Positions 49,091 to 59,900 of a stretch of 64,000 nucleotides of DNA are shown one piece after another (within the stretch, counting starts at the first letter, position 1; each line of letters begins with the position of its first letter). Below the pieces are notes generated by a model, which searched no databases, was not told where the DNA came from, and worked only from the letters and a program-made list of their open reading frames with translations. This DNA comes from Bombus terrestris. Taxonomy: Eukaryota > Arthropoda > Insecta > Hymenoptera > Apidae. The stretch covers positions 16,547,001 through 16,611,000 of the forward strand of contig NC_063271.1 in assembly GCF_910591885.1 (NCBI RefSeq), given 5' to 3'. The position numbers and the translations under genes were made by a program.

Positions 49091-50579
49091 CAAAAATTTT
49101 TATGCTATATATATTTCATTTATATTTCCACGAAGAATCACGCGGTGCTTGCTTCTTCGTATCACTCGGCCCGGGCACCGTACATCAAACTTGCACGTTG
49201 AACTATCTCCGCTATTTTTGTCTTTCTCATATCTATCTACATATTAAAACTACGCTGAGACAACGTATTAATAAAGAAGTATGTTCGCTTTTATAGGCAA
49301 TATCATATTAATTATTAACGGAACGAAATATCAATGAAATTTATTTCCAATTATTATTTGGCTGATTCGTGATGGTTGATGAACAGATACATATATAATA
49401 CATTATTGTTAAACTTTTCAACAGGTAGTTCAAACTTCGTCAATCAACGTGTTGATTTACTCGTTTTGATGAAATTCCTATATTATTACGAGAAATTCGT
49501 TACATTATCCAATGAAACAAGCGATAATGTATTTTATATTCAATTAAAATTTTAACTAAATTCAATACGCGCGTATTCGAATCTGATAATGAAAACCGTA
49601 CATATATCATTTTTAAGTGCTGTGCCAGGGAATAAATGTTTCAACTATGAAACTATCGCATGCAGGTTGTATTAAGAAGGTTAAAATTATTAAAACGACA
49701 ACTGCTGGAAAAGCAAGAACTAAAACTCTCGTTCTACTCGCAGAATTTCCACCCGAAATACTTAAATCATTTTTCTCTTCAGAACGTAAAAACAGCATAA
49801 AGCTGGAAAGCGCACTACTCGAACATAGTTGGCGTAATTTTAATTTGAGAACGTTCAACTGCATCGAAGTTCTTCGTTTAAAGAGGAATTCTCGAAGCAT
49901 TACCCGCCTTGCGGTTCAAAGTTTTTCGAACGTTGTTGTTGTTGTATCCTCGTCATTTTTCACTGCCGGACGTGTATCAAATGCACCGCATTGGAACTAT
50001 CGTTGCTGTAATATTGTAATATCGGGGAAAACCTTGATTAACTAAGAAAGTCTACTTGACCATGGGTCATCCACCTCTGTGGAACGTGTGTATACCGGAG
50101 CCATGGTACAAGAGGTTGCCTGTGTCACGTCGGAGACGCAAGAAATCACGAAACCGATAGATCGCCGGTGATCTTGTGACAACGACCATACCCAAATAAA
50201 ATAAATAAATAAAAAAATCCTACAATGTTAATATTTATAATCTAATATTAAGATTATTATATTATATCGTATTAATTGTTATATTACAATAGGAAAATTA
50301 GAAATCAATCTGGAAATCTACGTGGAAGTTACAAGCGAAGCTCCAAAATAACAACTACGTTAAATATTTTTTGGCAGGAAAATCATTGGGTAGAAACTAG
50401 TTTTTATTTAAACGAAAGCCAGTTTTCAATTTCTCCAAAAGCGATACGATTCAAGAATTTTAATCGTTAATAATTCTGATTACGAATAATCATTACGAAC
50501 GATTCCATTTGTTCCTCGGTCGCTCGATAATAATTTTAGATCATGGGAATTTAATTTGAAACAGTAATCAATGGAAGTG
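49091..50579. other. Stretch with ambiguous ORFs and an AAATAAA tail
   Basis: 49613-50045 is open on both strands (142 codons plus, 95 minus) without motif. At 50062-50157 a + frame from an ATG reads MGHPPLWNVCIPEPWY and ends in a basic RRRRKKSRNR before TAG. About 30 bp later comes an AAATAAAATAAATAAATAAA tail (50196-50214). That pattern suggests the 3' end of a transcript or of a non-LTR retrotransposon, but I cannot assign it. Confidence 0.4.
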
Positions 50580-50794
50580 ACCTGAATTTTTGTTCGGTTA
50601 TCGAACAGTGACCATTATCAAGGAAAACCGAATTTTGCTTTAGTTACCGATAACCATTATCGATGGCGAAATTGATTTTCGATTATCGCCAAGCAATATC
50701 GATGAAAAAAATATTTTCTAGTCACATTCGACTATCGTCGATATTTATTGACATTGCTGATAATCGGTTTTCACTGGCAACGTAAAGGAGCTTA

Positions 50795-50984
50795 ATTATA
50801 AAACTGATATGTTTTATTAAGCAAACAAAAAGATACGAAAATGTACGAAACAAAGCATAATATAAAAGATATCACGGTGCAACTGTTAATAAAAATATTC
50901 TACTGCGATATCTTTCATCCTATTCGTTTCATATATTTTCATATCTTTTTGTTTGCTCGATAAAACACACAAGTTTTATGAATA
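50795..50984. mobile_element. Inverted-repeat MITE, ~80-bp arms
   Basis: The left arm reads TTATTAAGCAAACAAAAAGATACG and onward, here shortened to AGCAAACAAAAAGATACGAA. The right arm holds its complement ATATCTTTTTGTTTGCTC. Matches extend outward through GTTTTAT to AATTATAAAAC / GTTTTATGAAT. The centre is about 35 bp. No coding capacity. Confidence 0.85.
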
Positions 50985-51003
50985 ACTGCGAACACACGTA
51001 CTA

Positions 51004-51084
51004 TTGGCTTGTTAACTAGGTGATTGCGGGTTTTGTCATTAGATGATATTGACAAAATTCGCAATCACCTAGTTTCCAACCCAA
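51004..51084. mobile_element. 81-bp palindromic mariner-type MITE, second copy
   Basis: Opens TTGGCTTGTTAACTAGGTGA and closes in the inverted TCACCTAGTTTCCAACCCAA, flanked by TA on both sides. The inner GATTGCGGGTTTTGTCA pairs with TGACAAAATTCGCAATC. It belongs to the same family as 17984-18068. Confidence 0.88.
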
Positions 51085-51360
51085 TAATTATCAGTGACGT
51101 TAATAACGATTGATAATATAGCCAGTGATAATTGACAATGTAGAGCAAATTTTTGCCATCGATAATGGTCATCGATAACCAAAATAAAATTTTCTCGCCA
51201 CGGATAACAGTTACTCGTAACAAAAAAAAAAAAAAAAAAAAAAAATATTTTAAAAATCCGGTCATTTATGTTGGTTATTGGTAACCAAACTGAAATTTCT
51301 CTCGTCGATAACGATTACCGGCAATCAAAAAAACTTTAATCCGTTTTAACGGTTATTCGC

Positions 51361-53885
51361 GATCAAAAATTTTTTAATTAAAAACATCAACCTTCATATC
51401 GCAACTTTAGAAACTTCTCTTGTAACAGTTATGATGTCTTGTAATTGTAACATTTATGGCAAATATACATTTAGCGAAAAATTAGTATACAGCATGAATA
51501 GAAGTAGTCTTAAACATTACAACTGGTGATAAAGATCGTTTCGCTAAATATCGTGGCTTAACACAGCGAATAATTGACTGCTCAAATATTTTCATCGTCT
51601 TTGCGCGACGAATATTTTATGTAACTTCTGGATACGGTTTTGCAGAGAAATTAGAAATTTTAGAAATTTCATAATCACGTATAATCGTGGCTCGTCGTGC
51701 TGTTAATGAAGTTTCTAAATATTTCGTGTAATATAGGAAAAGTGAAAAGTTTCTAAGAGTCTTCGAGTATCTTCGTGCGTCTCTGTGTGCGTATAATCGA
51801 GCGTCTTTAGATCGCGAACGTAGATCGAGGAAGAAATTGCGCGTCTTTGACCGGTTAGGCGGAGCAAAATTGTACGTTAAGAGATTAAAGACTGACACTT
51901 GCCAGGGTTACGAGTCATCTAGAAAAATAAGCTCCCGTAGAATATCACCTGAACGCCAATTTTGTCTCCGACTACGAGCACACGTAGTCCTATTACGCTG
52001 TTCTCTAGGGGGAGACGAGTGGAGAGCGAAAGAGAAGGCAGAGAAGAGCTGTCCGAGGAGCATCATATTAGTTTGAGAATTTTCTCATAAAAACAGGCTG
52101 AAATTTAAAGTTGATTTGAAAGTAGAGATCGGTTTTAGAAAGGCTACCGGTTCGATTGGATCTCAGGCTGAAAGTTTCATCTACAATTATATCTCAAATA
52201 TTTGTGCAATTTTATATCTTCTTGCGTGTATTGCGTATGCTAAAAATCCGCAATTTTAATTATCGCGTTTCGCACGAGACCAGCATTCGGGCAAATACTT
52301 ACGAACGAGAATTTATTCAAACAGTATAAATCTTTCGCGTTAAAACTACCTAGAATTTATTTTATAATAATATGGCGTTAATTACCGTCGTTTCGGCACT
52401 TGCAATTTTTCGAGAAGAATCGCCTCATGGCGTTGCACAAACGATAAACAATTAACATTGTCGTTATCGAACTCAATTTGTTACGAACTGTCGTCGCATT
52501 CGTGCAATTTATATTTAGCATAAATCGTACGCTTAATACAACCTTACGGTTATTAGCAAATTCCTTGTTAGCATATTCCTTATTAACAATTATTTCTAGA
52601 AACGAGATAACATTTGCTTGCCGAACTTATCAGAATATTTGTCTCTCGTTCGTTTGCGTTTATTAGCTGAGCGTAATTCTCGCAGTGGTAACGCTTCTCC
52701 GGGTTCTCCAGTTGCTGTGTATGATATCGTATAAAAGATAAATGCTTCGGTTAAGAGTAAATTTCGAAAGAAACTATTCGTTAATTTGCCAAGGATTCGT
52801 ATTCTTCTAATTACACTTGCTAGCCAAGTGTAACTACCACAATCGATGCCAATAGCCCAAGTTCGATCGTAACAGGCGGATCGTTTCTAACTAATTTTAC
52901 GTAGAACGTTCTGATCGATATTATCGTCGTCCCACTGAACCAGTTGTTCGCGTTTATCGCGTCGCGTCTTAAAATCGGGCAATTGTCTGGTTTGCATGAT
53001 TCGTTCGACGAACGGTAACGCAGCTGTACGCACAGAAACCGATAAATCGGCTCTACGAACTGATTAGACCTCTCGTATAGAAAGACGGTGTAAATGAACA
53101 TAAACACGTTTGTACGCGAGAGCCCATAGAAAGGAAATTCCGCGTACACCGGCAGAAACGACTAGCTTAATTTCAATGACAGCATCGTTTCTGAGAATTG
53201 AGCATTCATCGTTAAACATCAAAGCGTTGGCTTTCAGAGATGTACAAGTTTCTGTATGTCACGGTGTACACGTCAAACGTTCCTTGATTCGATGAAATGC
53301 AGCCTCTACTTTGCTCGATTTGTCACGGATTAGTTGCACCGTGCAAACAAGGTTTATACTTAGACTTCAAAGTACCGAACATAGATAAAACACAACGCAG
53401 GTACGTGTTCTAAACGATGACACGAGCTTCCAAGTTTTCCAAGGAAAAATTGTTTCCCGCTGTTTGCGCGGTGGCTCGCGCTGCTATTCCAACGTTCGCA
53501 ACGGAAAATTTTTTCCAAATGCGCATTACGCGACACTTTCCGAATGTTTGTTAACGCTGTAACGAGACAGGAATCGCTGCGAGAATTATAACAGTGAAAT
53601 TTGAAACGAAACCAACGATGCAGATGGAAATTACGTTATTCTGGACATTTACTTGCGAACGTAGTTTATTTAGTATTAGTGAAAAATTAGCACACGGTAT
53701 GAACAGTAGTTTTAAACGCACTATTAGTCTCAAAAACGATCTCGCTATTTACCGTGGCTTATCGACGTAGCGAACAAAATTGGTTTTCCCAATAATTCGA
53801 TGATCTTTTTTCCGATACTTGTGTGATACATTTTCAAATCTGTTCCACATTTTGCACGTATAATAATAATAATCAGCATAGTTTT
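51361..53885. other. Stretch with degenerate dispersed repeats, no firm gene
   Basis: 51470-51570 and 53640-53770 are diverged copies of one sequence (AAAAATTAGYAYACRGYATGAA, AGTAGTYTTAAAC, CGTGGCTTA). 53450-53600 resembles 53940-54060. The ORFs at 51837-52076 (plus) and 52820-53149 (minus, 109 codons) lack motifs. Confidence 0.4.
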
Positions 53886-54042
53886 GTCTCGTTACAGCGC
53901 CAGTGAAATTTCGAAATTCATCGGTGCGATATACCCAATGGCTTGAGAAAGCGTTCCAACGTTTATCACGGAAAGTTTTCACGAATGTGCGATGCGTGTC
54001 ATGCGAGATATTTGGAAATTTCGCTGGCGCTGTAACGAGACG
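53886..54042. mobile_element. Inverted-repeat element with GTCTCGTTACAGCGCCAG ends
   Basis: GTCTCGTTACAGCGCCAGTG at 53886 pairs with GCTGGCGCTGTAACGAGAC ending at 54042. About 26 of 28 bp match. The CTGTAACGAGAC end recurs alone near 53557 and a weaker form near 61034, so this is a dispersed family. Confidence 0.75.
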
Positions 54043-54235
54043 CGAGTATTGTATTGGAAAAATTTGAAATGGATCGGAAAATGTATATGGAAGTTACAGG
54101 ACCTTTCTCGAAAATTATCTGATAGATTCAAAGATACAAGATCTTTGAAAATATCGTATGGAATTTAATACTAATTTAGTGTGCAATTAAAAAATTACTA
54201 TACTATTTTATTTCTCCTATATACATGTTGGAGAT

Positions 54236-54811
54236 AAAAGGACATCGGGGCCTTTCTTTTGGAATTTTTGGGAAGACCCCCAATACTTTAGTCTAGACTT
54301 TTTATTATAGCTGCACTTAAATAATAAAACTCAGAAGTAGTTGTTTATGATTTAATCCGACTATGTTTACCCGAGATTTATGACAGTAGGCTTGGGCTCG
54401 AAGTGACACAACTGGTCGCTAAACGTAGCCACGGTCATGGCATGGACGTTTTTACCTAACAAAGCTATGGAGTAATTGTATAGATCTCCTTAAAAATATA
54501 GTTGACCCGAGGGGTACAGAGACGAGTATATAAGTGCAGTTCCATTTGGACTGAGGGAGTTCTACTTATACTGTAGACAAGTAAGTAGACAAGTTACACT
54601 TGAATTGTGGACAAGTAAGCTCAGTACGACTTAGACTTTGGAAGAAGACGTATTTGTTATCCCTTTGACCGTGGATTCGTTATTGAACCTAAGATCATTG
54701 TCATTGGCATCTCGAGTACCTAATTGCCACGGTTACTTGTCAAACTCTGTACCATATCGGTACTGTAATCATATCGGTACCAGTAAATATCATCCATATC
54801 GTATAACAACA
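54236..54811 (+). repeat. Probable Copia-like solo LTR
   Basis: The block opens TGTTGGAGATAAAAGG and closes CGTATAACAACA, so the ends form the TGTTG...CAACA inverted pair common in Copia-type LTRs. It has a promoter TATATAAG at about 54527 and a sequence composition distinct from its flanks. Flanking bases (ATACA before, ATGGT after) do not form a target duplication. After the end, ATGGTTAATCC opens a short frame (MVNPNEDSLHAPNPNENS), so a few bases of internal region may remain. No pol sequence follows. Confidence 0.55.
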
Positions 54812-56118
54812 ATGGTTAATCCAAATGAAGATTCGTTACACGCCCCTAATCCCAATGAGAACTCGAGATATATGTATTTTTCTTTTCTTTTAGCTTAAAA
54901 GATTTCCTGTTTATTGTCACATTAGAATGTCAGATTCTTTTGGCACACGAAGGCTTCGTAAATATCAGAAGGAATATAACGTGGAAAAATGTTGTTTTAT
55001 TTTTAAAGTTCTACGCTTCGCTACCTTTTTCCTAGTACGTTCGCTTTAGCAATAACACTGACTTTTTCGCCCGTTAAAAACGGATTACGCAGACGCGCTC
55101 ACGCAGCACGTGCCCAGAGCGAATGTTGCGAGTCGATATTTTCTTTTGCGAATCGCTCTCGTTATTTCGTTGGAAGTGTTACCGTGCGGATATCAGACAG
55201 CCATTGGAAGTTATTAGACGTTAAAATTTGGCGACAGCTTCGCGTATTCCACCAGTTTCTCGATATTCCCCTTCGAACCTACAAATTGCTTCCGTATCTC
55301 GCCAACAGCTAGTCCTCGTATCTTACGCAGACGTCGATTAGAAGTAGAATTTTCGATAAAATTTAAATTTCCCTTTTCAGTTCGTACTTCGATTTATGGA
55401 CTCGTACATACGTTTTTCTCTTATATATTACGTGCATTTGCATATATATCTGTTTCTCTATCCCATGCGTCGTAGTTTTTGGATGAAACCAACAGCTTGT
55501 ACACACGTGCAAGATTTTATTTTTCGCGATAAATCGAACAAGAATATATTCTTTCGTGCTTCTTAATTGAGTGACATTACACCAGGTGAATAATGTACTC
55601 GAATAAACGATTTTTCTTAATACTTATAAATTACGCGACGCGTTAACATTCAATTAATTCATAAAGGAAAGCATGATAATTATATGAATCAACTTTAAGA
55701 AAATAAGTGTAATTTTTAATATTAAATAACGAATAATAGAAAAGATGGAATAAATAAGTTAACAATAAAATGATAAACAATACGCGTTTGCTTATTTACA
55801 AAAATCAAAATATAAGCAGCTTAAGTAACTCAATATTTTATGGAACGTTCTTCAAAATCAATAACTACATTGTGTTCTTTCCATTCGAAAAAATTCTGTA
55901 ACGTAATTTCCGCACTAAAGGACCTTGTATCGTAGCATTTTCGTCAGAGAATTTCAAATAATCTAGTTCTGCTTCGAAATCTTTTTATTACCTTTTTTTA
56001 TTGCGCCTTTGAATCCATCGAAAGATTTACATTAAAATTTTTACTTTGCCACTACTTTCTTTATGTCGCTGCATATCAATTATTTATTGAAGCTACTTCG
56101 TTCTAACGTGGCAATCAT
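54812..56118. other. Stretch upstream of the gene, nothing firm
   Basis: GC-richer at 55060-55330 with no clear TATA or initiator. It might hold the promoter of the downstream gene. The rest is AT-rich and featureless. Confidence 0.4.
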
Positions 56119-56400
56119 TCTGAAACATCATAAAAACTTGGAAGGATATTTCAAGCAAAATTACAGGTTCACATTGGCAAAATGATTCTAACTTACTTGA
56201 AAATAGTTGCTTGATTCAAGCAACTGTACACGTTAACAAAATAGTTTCAAGTAACTTGAAATTAGTTGCTTGATTCAGGTAACTTGACCAGTCTGAATCA
56301 TCATAAAAACTTGGAAGGATATTTCAAGCAAAATTACAGATTCACATTGGTAAAATAATAGGTTCACATTGACAAAATGGTTTCGAATTGCTTGAATTCA
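56119..56400. repeat. Tandem duplication, period about 175 bp
   Basis: TCTGAAACATCATAAAAACT with TGGAAGGATATTTCAAGC recurs at 56294 as TCTGAATCATCATAAAAACT. Internal TTGCTTGATTCA and TTCACATTGRYAAAAT motifs are repeated further. Confidence 0.8.
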
Positions 56401-56764
56401 AATCGTTTGACGAAGCAACATGACTAATCTGAATAGTTTAATTGTCATCTTTATCCATGACTCGCATAGTCAATCGAGCCATTCGGAAATCACATTGACC
56501 AACTCCAAAATTGAAAAGTAGTGAAAAGTAATTACAAGTATCGCAAGTGGTGAGACAATATGCGATAAAAGTGAAAAGATGAGCGTGGCGTTAAGCTCTA
56601 AGGAACTAGAGGTTTTGTGAGAATCAATCGTGTATTTGGACGATGAAATTGCGAAATTATGAGATTGTCCAAAGATGAAGTTGGTCAATTTGACTTTCGC
56701 CAGGCTCGATCGTCACTACGACAGTTCTCGCGTATCGAAACTATCTTGATGTTTGTGTCGACAG

Positions 56765-56929
56765 ATGAGACGAATGAGCGATCGTGGCGGAGAAGGATCA
56801 GGACCAGCTCCTCAGCTAGATGGCCGAAGAAATTCGGTCGTTACGATGGAAAGAGTGTCATCGACGTTGTTTGGCAGTAATCGTCAGTTGGACGTTATGG
56901 ACAACATCGCAGACCTAAAAGCGAGGAAG
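56765..56929 (+). CDS. Exon 1 of the six-exon gene
   Basis: It follows TTTGTGTCGACAG. Two in-frame ATGs (56765, 56774) stand at its start, and I favour one of them as initiator. It ends GCGAGGAAG-GTAAGG, a strong phase-0 donor. The encoded end reads MDNIADLKARK. Confidence 0.65.
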
Positions 56930-59900
56930 GTAAGGATCTTTCGTTTATTTTAGTCGCTCTATCTCCGCTAGTTTGCAGACTAAGAAAAACCGAGTTTAAA
57001 GTTGACGAACTTCTATACGATCGTGCGAAGTTAAGATTTGAAAGAACCACATATTCGTTGCTCTCCAGGTATACAATTTTCATCGTATTATTTATTATTT
57101 TATTCTTTGTAACTTATAATTATTTACACATCATATCGTTCTTTATAACAATGTACGCATACGTGGATTCATCAATTACTTTTTTTTTCTTCTTTTTTAG
57201 ATGGAGTTAGAACAATTATTAATTAGGCGAAAATTAACAGTTAAAATTACGGACGAATCGAGTCGCTATGGTTTTCATTCCTTGTTCGTCAGGAGCCTCG
57301 CTAAGGAAGCACGTCTTCGTCGGTGAAGCTTATAGCATGGTCGCGAAGAAGCTTATTTTTCAATTGGAATCATAAATTATTAAGCAATAACATAGAAATT
57401 TGCTTCATCCCGCGCTCAATCGCCAGGGACGTGTCGTAAACTCGGTATCTCCGCAGGGTAATTTGGAATTATATTACAGCGGTACAAGTTGCCGAACTTC
57501 CTCACCCGCAGAGATATCGTGATCTTCTCGGAAAACTAACATCTCGTGTTAGTTCAAGTAGCGACCCATCTTTGCCAGTAGAAGGCGCGCCAAGAGCACG
57601 TGAAAGGCTGGTCATGACACTCGCGGCATTCACACCTCGAACACAGAAAAAGATACTTGTTAACGTTCAAGCGGTTCAGATATTGATCAACTTTCGCGCG
57701 ACACAAACGTTGTTCAAACTTGGAACGCTACAGGCATTTTTCAACTCTGTTACGAGCAAACTTATACATATTCATTGAAGACATACGAAAGAATACGCGC
57801 TGTATTCGTTATCATGCGTTTTTTTTATTAGAGTTCAGACTTTTATGGATCGTCATTATTGGAACAGCAAGCGTTCAGTTCTGTTCTTCCCTACGTGCTC
57901 ATAATCTTGGCTGATAACCGCCATTCGCTATATACATCGTTGGTATCGACGTCAAAGGATTAATACAGACAAATACGTCCGTACAATCCGATTTGATTGA
58001 TTTTAGATTTTGCATCAAACAGATGCGTACAGATGCTTACAGAAAAGAACATTACGCGTATTCCTAGCAATCGCCCAAAGACTCGAACGTGTGCTTCGAT
58101 AAAGCTCGCTTAACTTTCATCGACACATCGATAACTTTGCGTTCCAAGATGTTATTACGCCCTAGAATCCCTAACATAATTTTAGAACCAGAATTTCTGT
58201 GCAAAACAATTCCATCGCTTTGTCACGTTTAACGGCTCAATCATCGAAACATGTATCATAACGCACGAATTATGATAAAAAAGAAACTGTCTTTCGAATA
58301 AAAGCAATCCGTTTGCCAGGTGCGCTTAAGGATGTACAGGACGTCGACGGAGCAAGTGTACGAAATGCAGCCGCTGGAGGGTAACAGTTCTGTTCAACGT
58401 TACACTGAACAGCCGAAACAACGATTCTTTGAAATGCCTACTCTGTCGGTTTCGCCGACGTCTTCTCTCCGAAAGCGCGTCTCGGAACTGCCAAGAGCCG
58501 CGAGAGCACCCGTTTTCGGTGCTGCGGGCATGGTCTGCTCTAATAGGGATCTGATATCGATCCTAAGCTCGGTAGGGTCTTCCGCGACGGAAATGTCGAA
58601 GAAGCCGGAAGATTTAGCAATGGCCAGTTCAAGTCTTAGGTTCGATGAATTGAAGGTAGTGAAGGCGGTGAAGAAAATGTTCGGTAAAAAGTCCCCTAAT
58701 AGCGAGGTCGTATGGGACAACACTAGTGGAACCAAAGTGGACGCTCAGGTAAGTTGTATTTCTCGTTACGATATCGTTTCTTGTTTAAGAGCCATCGTAG
58801 GTGAAAGGAGGAATGAAAAAGAAAATCGTAAATCGTAAAATCTCTTCCAGAGAATGCACTTTATCGTAAAAATTAATAAAGTCAACAACAACGTGAAATT
58901 AAATAATTGTTGTTTGATATTCTGTATTATCGATATAGGTGAAACGTGGAGAAGATAATTTGCAATCATTGCGGACAATATCGCAGTGACATTATTATCA
59001 ATCGGTAATATTAAAGATAAAATTCATATGGGATGAAAACAGAGCGTCAAAAGTGGTTATTTTTCGATCTTCTTGCGAAGGGAAAATTCCTGCAAAATGT
59101 TTAAGAACGGCTCTCAAGAAGGAATAAAAAATGTTATTACAGTTCCATTTTCGTGTTCGTTTTTTTTTTTTTTTTTCTACATGATCCATGTGAAATAATT
59201 CTTCAGATGCTCTGCTGGTAAATGAATCGACGTTTGTAATAGAGGAAATATGAAGTACAGCGAGATCGTTGTTGGCTATTGTTCTACACCGATATCGACA
59301 AAATAATTCTTCGACAACTCTATTGATAAATCAATTGTAGTTTGAAATCAAAAGAATCTGAAGTACCATCAGTTTGTTGCTACGAGAACAATAGCCACCA
59401 ACGATCTCGCAGTAATTCGGATTCGTTCGATTTTAAACTTCAATTGTTTTACCGACAGAATCTCTGAATAATTATTTTGCTGGTAAATTCTGCTGGTATA
59501 TCGATTAGAGTTTGGACTCGAGCAAATACGAAGTACAAGATGGCTATTGTTCTCACGTAGCAACAGTCTGATAGTATTTCAGATTCGCTTGATTTCAAAC
59601 TTAGTTCCCTTGGTTTAATTACTGATTTATCAGCTGGATCAAAATTTAAAGAAAATGAAGATCAAGTGTAGCGCGTAAGTTTGACCTCTGCTTAATTTTT
59701 TCATCTCTACACTCATCTTTTTCAACTTCCATGTCACATTTCGTATAAATGCTAATAATTCTTTCTTTTTTTTTTTTGATAAATTCTCTTAAACGTCGCA
59801 CAAGAATTTTTCGTTCGCGAGGAGGTGCAAAAATGGCCACTTTTTGACTTAGGTCAAAATTTGCAAATTTGGGGTTAGCCCCAACTTAACCACACTTTTA

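Larger units (their letters stand above)
50580..51360. repeat. Diverged ATCGATAACC repeat region, inverted about a central MITE
   Basis: GATAACCATTATCGATGGCG-type units recur several times at 50600-50790. The reverse-complement type (CCATCGATAATGGTCATCGA) recurs at 51090-51360, at about 45-55 bp spacing. The two sides are inverted relative to each other, with the elements at 50795-50984 and 51004-51084 between them. A poly(A) run is at 51222-51245. Confidence 0.6.
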
